Assembly: GCA_965237445.1 (NCBI GenBank)
Contig: OZ250142.1
Span: 2,604,001 to 2,668,000 of the forward strand
Direction: 5' to 3'
From: G963668185 sp965237445
GTDB lineage: Bacteria; Chloroflexota; Dehalococcoidia; Lucifugimonadales; G963668185
Length of the DNA: 64,000 nucleotides
Both the position numbers and the translations under genes were made by a program. Shown here piece by piece: positions 44,745 through 54,511 of this stretch; the first letter of the stretch is position 1; every line of letters begins with the position of its first letter. The notes under the pieces were generated by a model that had not been told where the DNA came from, did no database searches, and was given only the letters and a program-made list of their open reading frames with translations.

Positions 44745-45660
44745 TTGAATGATGTCAAGATGCGCAAGGCTCAGCAAGGTGCGATGTGCGGACTAGTGTG
44801 CTATTATTGCATTTGGAAGGATGCGGACCACATTAGGTCTCATGCGGGCGCCTGAGTTCGAGGTTCTGATACAAAGCCAATCTTTCCGCATCCCTTGCAA
44901 GCGCAGGCTATGTCACTTGACAGGCCGCACAAGTGTGCTATCCTCTACTCATGGACTTCGCAGATCACTTAATATCATCTCTAGCGCCTTGCCGCCTTAG
45001 GGCTTCCCTAGATTCCTCGGCCGAGTCGTCTCTGGTGGCCGCTTTTGGCCGGAATTGGCCGCCTCTGGAAAACTCAACACGGCTCGGCAGCTACGAAAAG
45101 TCCGTTATTGGCCGCTCCAGCCGGACATTAATGGGAACTCGGCCTTTAGAACTGTGTCCACGTACACTTGGTGAGGACTTCCGCCCTGCGGGGCGCGATA
45201 CAAGGCCGGCTGCTGCGTGTTCCATTTGTGTTCCATTGCTGCCCTGGATGTGCACTGTTTGTGTTCCAAAGATGCCCCATCGGTGCACCGAAACTGACAC
45301 ACTCTCAGCTATGAAATGGAACAAAACGGAACATAATGGAACACGAAAACGCGCAGAGATTGCGAAATGGTCTGTTACGAGAGAGAGCGGCAGGGAAAAG
45401 CCGGCCTCATTTCCACAAGATCAGGGCTCGCCTCGCGTCCGGGCACGACAACAGCATTGGCTTCAAGGCGCCGTCTCACTCCCGCTTTTTTGTGCCTCGA
45501 TTCCGCTTTCATCCCGATTCACGAGGCGTTCAAAGTCTCTCGGAAATGCCTCGCGTTTCCGCGCACTTCAGCTACGAAATCAGTGGAATGGAGACGAAAT
45601 GAGACAGATGACCTTTTTCGCGCTCGGAGTTAGCCCCCCGGCGATAGGGCTGCCCTGAAG
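44745..45660. other. Long non-coding stretch holding the TGTTCC/GGAACA element
   Basis: About 900 bases with no supported gene. Open frames on both strands lack start signals. It contains the element at 45216-45345. The AT content rises around 44760-44900. No tRNA or terminator was recognised. Confidence 0.45.
45216..45345 (-). repeat. Phased TGTTCC/GGAACA element, copy 1
   Basis: Read on the minus strand: three units TGTTCC(A/G)TT spaced ten bases apart, then ATTTC-TAGCTG, a spacer with TTTGGAACAC, and AATGGAACAC plus AATGGAACACG at the end. The two ends are inverted complements. The same layout and almost the same length occur on the plus strand at 56227-56355. Confidence 0.75.
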
Positions 45661-45661
45661 T

Positions 45662-46564
45662 CTATCCGGAGGCTAGCGCCTTCTTGACGAGACCGGGAAT
45701 CTCGGAGACGTCCTCCGCGACAGGTATGCCGGCCTCGGCCAGCACCCTGATCTTCTCCGCGGAAGTGTCCTGCTTCCCCTCGACGATCGTGCCGGCGTGG
45801 CCGAACCTCATTCCGGGCAGCTCGTCCATAAACCGGCCCGCGAGGTACGCCACGATCGGCAGCCGCGTCCCGTTGACCCGCACGTGATTGGCGAGCTGGG
45901 CCTCCATCGTCCCTCCCGGCTCGGTGTAAATCACGATCGCCTCGGTGTCGGGGTCTGCTTCGAACTCGGGCAGCAGCTCCGCGTAAGTCGTCCCGATGAT
46001 CGGGTCTCCGCCGATGCTGACGGCCGTGCTCTGCCCCAGGCCCGCTGCCGTCAGCGTGTTCGAGATCTCGGTCGTCATGCCGCCGCTGCGCGACATGATC
46101 CCCACCGGACCGGGAGTGAACGCCCTGTTGGCGTCCTCGGCCGGGCCGCCAATTCCGCCGATCTTCGACTTGCCCGGCGACATCAGACCAAGCGTGTTCG
46201 GCCCAATCACACGCGTCCTGTGCTGACGCGCAAGCTCCAACACCTGCACGACCTGCGCCCTTGGTATCCGCTCCGTGACCACCACCACCAGCCTAATGCC
46301 GTTCGAGATCGCCTCGAACGCAGCGTCCTTCGCAAACGCCACCGGCACGCTGATGAGCGAACAGTCCACGTGAGTCTCGCTCACTATCTCCTTGACGCTG
46401 TCGTACACCGGCACGCCGTGCACATTGCGGCCCTTCCGGCCCGGCGTTACGCCTCCCACGATCTTGGAACCGTACTGGAGGCACTCCCGCGTGGCGGCAA
46501 CCGCCTCTCTGCCGGTGATGCCCTGGATGATGTAGGTCGTGTGCTCGTCGATCAGGATGGACAT
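45662..46564 (-). CDS. Succinyl-CoA/malate-CoA ligase alpha subunit
   Basis: 300 residues. The alpha subunit binds CoA and carries the phosphohistidine. The CoA-binding Rossmann start (TYIIQGITGREAVAATRECLQYG), GPNTLGLMSPG and the phosphohistidine segment FGHAGTIVEG are present. The ATG directly follows the stop of the beta-subunit gene (TAGATG). A CitE-like lyase is encoded just upstream of the beta gene. That context fits malate-CoA ligase (MtkB) feeding malyl-CoA to the lyase, though SucD function cannot be excluded. Confidence 0.88.
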   Translation of the reverse strand: MSILIDEHTTYIIQGITGREAVAATRECLQYGSKIVGGVTPGRKGRNVHGVPVYDSVKEIVSETHVDCSLISVPVAFAKDAAFEAISNGIRLVVVVTERIPRAQVVQVLELARQHRTRVIGPNTLGLMSPGKSKIGGIGGPAEDANRAFTPGPVGIMSRSGGMTTEISNTLTAAGLGQSTAVSIGGDPIIGTTYAELLPEFEADPDTEAIVIYTEPGGTMEAQLANHVRVNGTRLPIVAYLAGRFMDELPGMRFGHAGTIVEGKQDTSAEKIRVLAEAGIPVAEDVSEIPGLVKKALASG

Positions 46565-47765
46565 CTATCGGCTCGCATTCTCTACCGCTATCCGCGCCGC
46601 GCCGTCCAGAGGACGTCGACCTCCCGTAGGGCTCCACGCCATACTTGCGGAGTATCTTCCTCCCCTCCTCTTCCCACGCGCCAGGAATCCGAAACGCTAC
46701 GATCGCCTCTGCGGGGTCCAGGCCGAGCTCCACAACGCCCTTGATCACTCCCCTAGCTACGATGTCGACTCTCGTGTTGCTGACGATGCTCATCATGACG
46801 GCGATCTTCTTAACGCCCGGCTTGCTGAGCACCAGCTTGGTCAGGTCCCTGACCTTGGCGACGCTGGGGTTGCCGCCGATCTCGCAGTAATTGGCCGGCT
46901 TGCCTCCCCACTTCCGGACAGAGTCGAACAGCGAGAGGCTTCCTCCTCCGGCGCCGATCACGAGACCGAGGTCGCCGTCGAACTCCACGATCCTGCCCGC
47001 CACGCCCCTGTGGTCGCTGGTGTCAATCTCTGCTCCGCGAGCCTCGAATTGGGTCGGCGCCCTGCCCTGCCTCGGCTCGGCCGGAATTCCGAGCTCGGTC
47101 AGCATCCCGCGCTGCAGCGGCACCGCCTCGTCCTCCAGCTCAACGTGGCCGTCCAGTACTGCAAACCTTCCGTCCGAGAGCCTGGCAAGCGGGTTGATCT
47201 CCGCAAGCGACAGCTCGTGCTTCAGGAACAGGTCCACGAGCCGGTGGATAATCGTAGTAAGTGCGCCGAGCTCCCGCCCCGTAGCTCCCAGGCTGCTCAC
47301 CAGCTCCTTGGCCCGGAAAGGCGGGAACGGCGTCAGCGTGGAGAAGTGGAGCCTGCCGACCCGGTCCGGCTGGGTCTCGGCCACGGTCTCGATGTCGATG
47401 CCGCCCACGTCGCTGAAGATCACAATGGGCAGCTTGGCGCTTCCGTCGTACGTGACCCCGATATAATACTCAGCCGCCACTTCCGATTTGCGCTCGATGA
47501 GCACCTGCTCGGGCCGCTGTCCCCCGATCTCAACTTCGAGTATGCGCGCGGCGGCGGCCTCGGCCTGTCCGGCGTCGTCCGCAAACTCCACGCCGCCGGC
47601 CTTCATTCGGCCCCCCGAAAGCACCTGCGACTTGATGACTACGGGAAACCCGATCTGCTCGCAAGCGTTCACGGCTTCAGCCGGCGTGCCCGCCAGACTG
47701 AAATCGCCCACGGGAAGCCCGCGGCTACGCAACAACTGCTTCGATTCGTACTCGAAGAACCTCAC
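46565..47765 (-). CDS. Succinyl-CoA/malate-CoA ligase beta subunit, frameshifted near the end
   Basis: An ATP-grasp subunit that binds nucleotide and the acid. MRFFEYESKQLLRSRGLPV, KSQVLSGGR, LAEINPLARL and GGGSLSLFD match the SucC/MtkA family. One extra base near 46615 shifts the last 17 codons: the uncorrected frame runs on through sucD, while the other frame gives LDGAARIAVENASR and a TAG touching the next ATG. Corrected length is about 399 residues. The tight TAGATG junction argues that the original gene is intact and the extra base is an error. Confidence 0.85.
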
Positions 47766-47807
47766 CTGTCACCGCCTGGTATTAGACCGCCGGGACATCC
47801 CCCGGCA

Positions 47808-48748
47808 TTACACTCCGGCGCGAGTGCGCCTCCTCTCGGCCTTCTGGCGCTCCTTCGCGGCTATCAAGTCGACCTTCGCCAGCAGGTCCTTCTCGGCCCT
47901 GTACACGGCCCAGTCGATCATCTTGCCGCGAATAGCAACGGATGCAAGCCCTTCTTCAAGGGCCTTCTCGAACGCCTCTACAACTTCGGTCGCGTTGGCC
48001 ACGTCCTCCTCGAGCGGAGCGTAGATCGCGTGAGAGGGCTCGATCTGGTTCGGGTGAATCAGCATTCTGCCTTCGTACCCGAGCGCGCTTCCCATTCTGC
48101 AGTCTTCCGCGAACCCGTCCGTGTCGGTGAAGGCGGGCCATGGTGGGTCGATCGCAACGACGCCGGCAGACCGCGCCGCTATCGCTACTGCCGACCGCGC
48201 GGCTATTGTCCCGCGCTGGTCAACTTGATGCGCATGTCCCGTGTGTAGTCGACAGCTCCGAAAACGATGGAGTTGACCCGGCTGCAGGACCTGGCACTCG
48301 CTTCGGCGCACAGTATGCCCCTTGCCGTCTCAGACAGAAGCTGCACGCTAACGGCGCCCGCTTCCATCCCAGCCTTCGCCTCGAGGCTCGACAGCTTCTC
48401 ATCCAGCCGCTGCACGTCCTCCGCAGACTCTGTCTTGGGCAGTACCACACCGTTGAGCGACGGCCCAACGATCGCTTCCAGGTCTTCGTCCGTCATCCCC
48501 GTGTCCCAGGCGTTGAGCCGCGCATACACGTCAGCGCCCGATTCAGCAACTGCCGACGTGGACTCGCCGACCAACCGCCTGGCGCTCTCCTTCTCGGTTG
48601 GCGCAACCGAGTCCTCGAGGTCCAGGACAACCAGGTCGGATGTGAACGTTCTTGCCTTCTCGATCAGCCGGGCATTGTTGCCAGGCGTATACATCACCGA
48701 TCTCTGCACCACCGGCATCGTCGACGGCACATACTCAAGCAGCGGCAT
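47808..48748 (-). CDS. HpcH/HpaI-CitE family lyase (candidate malyl-CoA lyase), frameshifted
   Basis: About 313 residues after correction. ATG 48748 has AGGAGG five bases upstream. The first frame (RSVMYTPGNNARLIEKA, VVLDLEDSVAP, VVLPKTES, VFGAVDYTRDM) ends near 48205; a missing base there moves to the frame IAARSAVAIAARSAGVVAIDPPWPAF and LGYEGRMLIHPNQIEP. The conserved Arg, Glu, Asp and the IHP-Q-I loop of CitE-type TIM barrels are kept. Next to an ATP-grasp CoA ligase it most likely splits malyl-CoA or a related ester into acetyl-CoA or propionyl-CoA plus glyoxylate. Confidence 0.82.
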
Positions 48749-48789
48749 ATCAACCTCCTGTGGCCCCCGGTTGTGAGCCCTGGCGCTTG

Positions 48790-49011
48790 TTAGTCCTCGT
48801 AGAGCTTGATGACCCTGACCGTACCCTCAGGCGCCGCATCCTTGCACAGATCGCACAGGGTGCACTCGTCGAGGTTCTGCTCGACTATCGTGAGGCGGCC
48901 CTGTTCATCGGCAGCGAAGATGTCGACGGGACATGCTTCGATCAGCGTCTTGACTAGGGCCGGGTCTGTGGAGACAACAGGGTCCACTTCTACATCAATG
49001 AACATGGCCAT
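48790..49011 (-). CDS. FixX-like ferredoxin
   Basis: 73 residues from ATG 49011 (GAGGT eight bases upstream; a GTG at 49020 is less likely). One 4Fe-4S cluster is predicted from CP in EACPVDIF and the C-x2-C-x2-C of ECTLCDLCKDA. The pattern is close to FixX-type ferredoxins that pass electrons to flavoprotein:quinone oxidoreductase. It lies upstream of the lyase/ligase genes on the same strand and may belong to the same transcript. Confidence 0.75.
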   Translation of the reverse strand: MAMFIDVEVDPVVSTDPALVKTLIEACPVDIFAADEQGRLTIVEQNLDECTLCDLCKDAAPEGTVRVIKLYED

Positions 49012-49245
49012 GCGCTTCACACCTCGCCGGGCTCGGTCTCTGCTCAGGCCAGAGACATACTATGTGAAAAATTTAACAAGGAATGATAGCACGGGCACAA
49101 GCGCAGCGCGATAAAATCAGGCAAATGGCCCCAATGGCTTGAATTGGAATGGCTGATTGCAAGAGCGGGAACCCTTCCCAGCAGGCAGGATGTCCGCATC
49201 GGTCTGCGGTTTGACTGAGTAGCGAGGCGTTCATACACTTCGACC

Positions 49246-50364
49246 ATGAATGTTAAGGGAAGGCATTATCGTTCGATCTGGCCGTCCGGCGATGGCCGGA
49301 GAGTGGAGATCATAGACCAGACACTTCTGCCGCACGCCTTCGAGACACGGACGGTCAACACCCTGGACGATGCGGAAGAGGCGATACGCACCATGCGGGT
49401 GCGGGGCGCACCGCTCATCGGCGCGATGGCCGCATACGGCGTTTGGCTTGCCATGTTCGATGACGCTTCGGATGTTGCCTTGGAAAGGGCCTGCGAGTCT
49501 CTGATCGAGACAAGGCCAACGGCAGTGAACTTGCGATGGGCGCTGGACCGAATGCGCTGCGTGCTGAGCAGCACGCCCCCAGACGGGCGAGTGGACGCCG
49601 CGTTCCGGGAGGCGGCCGCGATCTGCGACGAAGACGTCGCCACCAGCGAAGCCATAGGAGAGCACGGTGAGTCATTGGTGCGGGAGGCGTGGGAGGCCAA
49701 GGGACGTCCGGATCGGCTGAACGTCCTTACGCACTGCAACGCGGGGTGGCTGGCAACTGTCGACTGGGGCACCGCGTTAGCAGCAGTCTACAAGGCGCAC
49801 GACGCCGGCGTGCCGGTCCACGTCTGGGTCGACGAGACGAGGCCCCGCAACCAGGGTGCTTCTCTTACGGCGTGGGAGCTCGGCAATCATGGAGTCCCGC
49901 ACACGGTGATCGTGGACAATGCCGGAGGGCACCTCATGCAGAGGGGGCTGGTGGACCTGTGCATCGTGGGCGCCGACCGCGTCACTGCCACAGGCGACGT
50001 GGCGAACAAGATCGGTACGTACCTGAAGGCGCTCGCCGCCTACGACTGCGGTGTACCGTTTTACGTCGCGGCCCCAGTCTCCACTATCGACTGGACGGTC
50101 AAGGACGGAGTTGCAGGCATCCCGATCGAGGAACGGGCACCAGATGAGGTATCGACCATCTCCGGCCGAACCCGGTCAGGCCAGGTCTGCTCCGTAGACC
50201 TGCTTCCGAAGGGCAGCGATGCGGCGAACTACGCCTTCGACGTAACACCGGCTAAGTACGTCAGCGCTCTTATCACGGAGCTTGGAGTCTGCCCGGCGTC
50301 CGAGGCGGGGCTCAGCTCGGTTGTCGCGACTGAAGCGCGCCGGGGCTCGGTTAGAGCTCCCTGA
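49246..50364 (+). CDS. mtnA: Methylthioribose-1-phosphate isomerase
   Basis: 372 residues. Converts MTR-1-P to MTRu-1-P in methionine salvage. The catalytic Cys lies in THCNAG (C164), the Asp in GADRV (D244), and RVRGAPLIGAMAAYG is the family loop. The start ATG 49246 stands alone on the plus strand; no SAM riboswitch is visible in the 140 bases upstream. Its end overlaps the next, convergent gene by 14 bases. No other mtn gene is nearby. Confidence 0.93.
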   Translation: MNVKGRHYRSIWPSGDGRRVEIIDQTLLPHAFETRTVNTLDDAEEAIRTMRVRGAPLIGAMAAYGVWLAMFDDASDVALERACESLIETRPTAVNLRWALDRMRCVLSSTPPDGRVDAAFREAAAICDEDVATSEAIGEHGESLVREAWEAKGRPDRLNVLTHCNAGWLATVDWGTALAAVYKAHDAGVPVHVWVDETRPRNQGASLTAWELGNHGVPHTVIVDNAGGHLMQRGLVDLCIVGADRVTATGDVANKIGTYLKALAAYDCGVPFYVAAPVSTIDWTVKDGVAGIPIEERAPDEVSTISGRTRSGQVCSVDLLPKGSDAANYAFDVTPAKYVSALITELGVCPASEAGLSSVVATEARRGSVRAP

Positions 50365-52051
50365 TTGCTATTCCGTGGTAGTCCAGGTTGGGCGGATTGC
50401 CGCTCTCATCGGGCTTGCCTTGAAGCAGGATTTCCACTGTCTCCCTCGTAGCAATTTCAACTACCACGACCGCGGGAGTCTCGCCGGCTCCCGCCATCGC
50501 GCCGGTTCCCTCCGGCTCGGCGCCACGTAGAAGGATGAATGCGTAGACACCGTCCGGGGAGATCGCAAGAAGGTCAGGTGCAACTCCCACGAAGGGGATC
50601 TTGTCCTTGAATTCGTTCTTCTCCGTGCTCACGATTCCAACGCTGCCGGTCCACCTGTTCGTGACCCAGAGCTCCAAGCCGTCGGGTGTCAAGGCTAGGC
50701 CATGGGCATCTGCGCCGCGCGTCGAGTCTTTGGAGATTAGCTCGTGTGTCGCCGTGTCGAAGACGTAAACGAAGCTAGTCGTGTCCTTCGAGCCGCCAGT
50801 GACGTACATCTTGCTGCCGTCCGCGGAGAGCACGCTCATCAGGTTCACCTTGACCTCATTGGGCGGGAATGCCTTGGTCACAGTGAATGACTCCAGGTCC
50901 ACTATTACTAAGCCTCCGTCCTTGATGTCCGGGCCTAGAGTCACGTAAGCGAATTTGCCGTCGCTTGTGAATGCGGATGAGATCGGCTTGGCCTTCGGGG
51001 GGTCCAGCGGGTTCGTGGAGCCGAACTCGGTGGCACGAGCCAATACTGCCGGGTCCTCCGCTATGTTGAGGGTTCTGCCGATCGCGAACGTCTCGGTCTC
51101 GTGGTCCGAGACGATCTCAACCAGTTCACCGCTGCCGATCACGGATACGAGCACGCCGCTGTCGTCCGGGTAGATGTCGGCGGCGTGGCTAGAAGGGCCG
51201 GTATCGAACGTCTCAATCACTTTCCGGTCTTCGGACCTTACGACTGCCACGTTGCCGGAGACTGTGTTTGCGATCCATGCATACTCGTAGTCGGTTGTGA
51301 AGTCGATCCAGTGCGTTCGCTCAACGCCGGCGTCCGAGATGTCGACCGACTCGACCAGTTCAAGCTGGGGGTTGATGATATGGATGGTGTTGTTGAACTG
51401 GTCCATGGCCCACACTTCGTAATTGGCCGTGGACTCTGGTAGGTCAGGCTCTACCTCTTCCTCCACCGGTTCCGGCGTGGCGAGAGCGGCCTGAATTTGC
51501 TCCTCCAGCCGCTCAAACTCTTCCTGTTGCCTAGCTAATGCTTCAGAGAGCTCCTCTGCCTGTGCAGTGCTTAGCTCGCCCGCCTGGGTAATCGCTTCAA
51601 ACTCTTCGAGCAGGCGCGACTCGATGTCCTGGAATCCCTGCTGCTGTTCCGACAGATTCTGTTCCAGCCGGGCAAATCGATCATTGTCTCCGCCGGCAGC
51701 CTCGACCAGATCGGCCATTAGCAGTGACATCTGTTCCTGTAGAGACTTTACGTCCCCCTGGGCGGAGGTCAAAGCAGACACTTCGTCTTTGACCTCTCCA
51801 TGCGTCTCCGCTAAGGCCGACACCTGCTCCTCAAGCGCCTTCACTTCGTCCCGGATCTGAGACGTGGTCGTGTCCAGTTCTTCACTGGAGACGCCCGACC
51901 CACAGGCTGCCAGCAGCATGGCTGCAGTCAGAAGGGCGAGCATGGGCAGCAGCAGCCTTCGGCCGCACTGCCAGATGGCAACTTCAGGGTTCATGATCGA
52001 TCTCGGCATTCTGTCCTCTACTATGCGCAGACAAGCTTGTCTCAGATTCAT
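50351..52051 (-). CDS. Lipoprotein with coiled coil and YncE-like beta-propeller
   Basis: 566 residues, or 547 from the internal ATG just before NPEVAIWQC. Signal peptide with lipobox LAAC, then a long heptad coiled coil (about 55-190; IRDEVKALEEQVSALAE), a Pro/Glu linker (ATPEPVEEEVEPDLPES) and a C-terminal seven-blade-like propeller with YncE-type repeats (WIANTVSGNVAVV, AYVTLGPDI, LELWVTNRWTGSV). The propeller would sit away from the membrane on the coiled-coil stalk. The ligand is unknown. Its 3' end overlaps mtnA on the other strand. Confidence 0.75.
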   Translation of the reverse strand: MNLRQACLRIVEDRMPRSIMNPEVAIWQCGRRLLLPMLALLTAAMLLAACGSGVSSEELDTTTSQIRDEVKALEEQVSALAETHGEVKDEVSALTSAQGDVKSLQEQMSLLMADLVEAAGGDNDRFARLEQNLSEQQQGFQDIESRLLEEFEAITQAGELSTAQAEELSEALARQQEEFERLEEQIQAALATPEPVEEEVEPDLPESTANYEVWAMDQFNNTIHIINPQLELVESVDISDAGVERTHWIDFTTDYEYAWIANTVSGNVAVVRSEDRKVIETFDTGPSSHAADIYPDDSGVLVSVIGSGELVEIVSDHETETFAIGRTLNIAEDPAVLARATEFGSTNPLDPPKAKPISSAFTSDGKFAYVTLGPDIKDGGLVIVDLESFTVTKAFPPNEVKVNLMSVLSADGSKMYVTGGSKDTTSFVYVFDTATHELISKDSTRGADAHGLALTPDGLELWVTNRWTGSVGIVSTEKNEFKDKIPFVGVAPDLLAISPDGVYAFILLRGAEPEGTGAMAGAGETPAVVVVEIATRETVEILLQGKPDESGNPPNLDYHGIAIREL

Positions 52052-52122
52052 ACTACCCTAAGTTTAAGGTGAGATTGCCGCAGGAGAGGGGACCCACTCT
52101 CCGTGCCTATGGAGTGCGGCCG

Positions 52123-52518
52123 TCAACCTCCAACCAGCCACTGCCTTGGTACGACGTAAGGGCCGAGTTCAGTCCCGCCTACCACGTGCACATGGGCGTG
52201 CGGCTGCGATTGCAGCGCCTGTCTGCCGAAGTTGGACAGTATCCGAAACCCGCCTGGGCAGAAAGTCTCCCCCACTCTGACGGCCAGCTCACCTATTCGC
52301 GCTATGCGGTCCCGGTCCGTCCACAACTCTTGCTGGCTCATGTGGACCTTCGGGATTACGAGCAGCATGACAGGAACCCACGTCAGCCGATTCTGGAAGA
52401 CCATGAAGTCCTCTTCCTCGTGGAAGACGCGCGCCGGAAGTTCGCCGGCCGCGATGCTACAGAATGTGCAGAAGGTGTCGGCCTGGGCTGAGGCAGGCTC
52501 AGGCCTGGCTTCGGTCAC
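52123..52518 (-). CDS. HIT-family hydrolase
   Basis: 131 residues from GTG 52518. The histidine triad HAHVHVVGG near the C-terminus binds the nucleotide phosphate, and the N-terminal CTFC pair may hold zinc. HIT proteins cleave nucleotide phosphoramidates or dinucleoside polyphosphates. The start overlaps the loader gene end (GTGA), so it is translated with the replication operon. Confidence 0.83.
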   Translation of the reverse strand: MTEARPEPASAQADTFCTFCSIAAGELPARVFHEEEDFMVFQNRLTWVPVMLLVIPKVHMSQQELWTDRDRIARIGELAVRVGETFCPGGFRILSNFGRQALQSQPHAHVHVVGGTELGPYVVPRQWLVGG

Positions 52519-53876
52519 TCTCTTCTTCCCCCGCGGGTGCGGTAATCAGGCGCTTGGAGTGGAATCACGGAGCCGATGGCCGGATCTTTCACCCTGGAGC
52601 TTATCGGTCCGGTGTCCTGGCTGAAGTCGTCCTTGGATGTAATCACTGTGGGCAGACGTAGATTGTCCCGGTGGACAAGAATCTGAAAGACCATTTCCTG
52701 CGCCCAGTCCGAATGCCGCTCCCTCCCCAGATCATCGAGTATGAGAATCGGAGCATTTTTTACGTCTTCCAACAGCCGCATATAGCTGACGCCGCTGTCA
52801 GGCTCGTATGCGTGGCGGAGCCTGTCCATCAGTTCCGGGACCGATGCGAACATCACCGGATTGCCCTTCAGGAGTTGTTCGCGGGCGATCGCTACAGTCA
52901 GATGAGTCTTTCCCGAACCGGTATCGCCGCACAGAGTCAGCCAGCCCTGAGGCGAGTTGGCGAAGTTCCGAGCGGCCTGGTACCCAGCCAGGAGGCCATC
53001 CTCGCTCAGAGAAGAAAGGCCGCTATAGCGAGGACGGAACGAGTCAAACGTCATCCGCTCCAGCATTCTCGGATCCACTCTGCCGTATGAGGAGGAGGCT
53101 TGATGTGCTCGCGCTCCCAGCCGGAAGACTTTCGCCTGACCTTCCGACTCGATCCTCACACGTATGTACGGATCTGATTCTTCGGGCGGCAGGGCAGTCG
53201 TGATGATCGTCGGAAGCTGTGCATTGCTCCTGTGGTTGATCAACTGCCTCAGTTTTTCCTGGGACCAGGGCGTCGGGTTCCCGGAATGCAGTTCATCCAT
53301 TACCAGGATCGGCGTGCCCTTGACCTGCTCGAACAGCTCATCGTAGGTAGTCTCACTGGCGGGTGAGTATGCCGACCTCAGGTGATCCAGCAGTTCCGGT
53401 ACGTGGACGAAGAACACCGAGTAGCCGTTCTGGATTAGTCGATTCGAAATGGCGGCGGCAAGGTGCGTCTTGCCCGTGCCGTGTGGTCCGACGAGCACGA
53501 GCCAGCCTTCAGGTCTGGATGAGAACTCGAGAGCGATATCGTGGGCGGCACGGAACCTTTCCTTGCCACCAAAGCCCTCCAGCCTTCCGTCTCTGTCGAG
53601 GGTTTCGAACGTGTAGCGGGTAAGCGCGCCCAGGTTGCTGTAGCGTACCAAGCGGGATTGCCTGCTCTCCGTGAGCCGGTCCTCCAGGCAGCGACAGGTG
53701 ACCGTTTGCCCGAACTCCGGGTGTCCCACGGGCACGTTTGGCGTGAACCATCCCCGGCCGCCGCAAACATCGCAGCCCGTATCTCTATCTAAAGAGTAGT
53801 CGTCTGACTCGTCGCGAAAGCCTTCAGTAGTAGCTCTCGCGCTTAGCTTTTGCAGGATGTCTCTCAGGTCTTCCAT
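52515..53876 (-). CDS. Double AAA+ DnaC/IstB-type helicase loader
   Basis: 453 residues. A zinc-binding N-terminus (C35, C38, C61, C63), then AAA+ domain 1 (Walker A GPHGTGKTH at 130-138; Walker B ILVMDEL with D194 E195) and AAA+ domain 2 (Walker A GDTGSGKTH at 317-325; Walker B ILILDDLG at 377-384). Each domain alone resembles DnaC, DnaI or IstB, which load the replicative helicase DnaB. Two complete ATPase modules in one chain are unusual. It is coupled to a DnaD-type gene, dnaB lies just upstream, and it overlaps the HIT gene. Confidence 0.85.
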   Translation of the reverse strand: MEDLRDILQKLSARATTEGFRDESDDYSLDRDTGCDVCGGRGWFTPNVPVGHPEFGQTVTCRCLEDRLTESRQSRLVRYSNLGALTRYTFETLDRDGRLEGFGGKERFRAAHDIALEFSSRPEGWLVLVGPHGTGKTHLAAAISNRLIQNGYSVFFVHVPELLDHLRSAYSPASETTYDELFEQVKGTPILVMDELHSGNPTPWSQEKLRQLINHRSNAQLPTIITTALPPEESDPYIRVRIESEGQAKVFRLGARAHQASSSYGRVDPRMLERMTFDSFRPRYSGLSSLSEDGLLAGYQAARNFANSPQGWLTLCGDTGSGKTHLTVAIAREQLLKGNPVMFASVPELMDRLRHAYEPDSGVSYMRLLEDVKNAPILILDDLGRERHSDWAQEMVFQILVHRDNLRLPTVITSKDDFSQDTGPISSRVKDPAIGSVIPLQAPDYRTRGGRRE

Positions 53877-54510
53877 CGGTCTTGCCCCGAATCTCCCAAC
53901 GTTCTAATACGCGTGAAACGTACCGCCAGTTTCTGACGTTCGCGTCTACTGCCTCCCTGATGGCGTCCTCAATCCACCCAGAAGGGTAAGTTTCCTCTGC
54001 CGTGCGGATCTGTTCGGCCACCAGAGGAGTTAGCATTCCAATGTTCTGCTCGTACAGGGCGTACGCGTTCGGGCGCTCCGAATTGCCCGCCCAAGTGTCG
54101 TCCATGTCTCCTTCGGCTGGCGCCGGCGAGGACGGCGGCCCGATGCTCATAGTCTCGAAAGCCCGTCGATGGGCTTCGGTGTTGAGCGTGTACACGTTCA
54201 CGCTTTCGCCTTGCTTCCGCAAGGAGCCTGCGATCAAAGTTCCGCGCAAAACCGCAGCGGCGAGCGCCCGATCGAGCGCTCGCCGGCGGTCTGCCGGCGT
54301 CTTCCCCATCAGCCTTGCGAGGGTGGGGTCCGACCTCAGCTCCCTCTCTGTCAGCAGCCTTAGGTGGCCCTTTTTGTGGTGAAGGAGCCAGATGACCCGA
54401 AGCGTACACCTGAGTTCTTCCAGGTCTTCTATCTGCTCAAGAAGCGGGCCGAAGAGCGGACTTGGTACGGGGGTGTGCTGCGTTCCCCTCGGAAACCCGG
54501 CGAAGGCCAT
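53824..54510 (-). CDS. DnaD-domain replication protein
   Basis: 228 residues from ATG 54510, one base past the dnaB stop; earlier in-frame residues overlap dnaB. The N-terminal winged-helix region (LLEQIEDLEELRCTLRVIWLLHHKKG, then RRALDRALAAAVLRGTLI) is followed by the DnaD/DnaB_2 domain (YEQNIGMLTPLVAEQI, WIEDAIREAV, WRYVSRVLERW). Such proteins remodel origin DNA and help load the helicase. It overlaps the loader gene by 53 bases, so the three are co-translated. Confidence 0.85.
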   Translation of the reverse strand: MAFAGFPRGTQHTPVPSPLFGPLLEQIEDLEELRCTLRVIWLLHHKKGHLRLLTERELRSDPTLARLMGKTPADRRRALDRALAAAVLRGTLIAGSLRKQGESVNVYTLNTEAHRRAFETMSIGPPSSPAPAEGDMDDTWAGNSERPNAYALYEQNIGMLTPLVAEQIRTAEETYPSGWIEDAIREAVDANVRNWRYVSRVLERWEIRGKTDGRPERHPAKAKRESYY

Positions 54511-54511
54511 G

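Noticed and set aside
45302..45658. Small protein MKWNKTEHNGT... from the GGAACA element
   Set aside because: The same repeat in the other copy is not open in an equivalent frame, and there is no ribosome site.
46539..48248. Plus-strand open frame of 569 codons across the CoA-ligase genes
   Set aside because: Antisense to three recognised genes, His/Arg/Leu-rich, no family motif.
49100..49245. Possible SAM riboswitch upstream of mtnA
   Set aside because: None of the conserved SAM-I/II/III core sequences is present.
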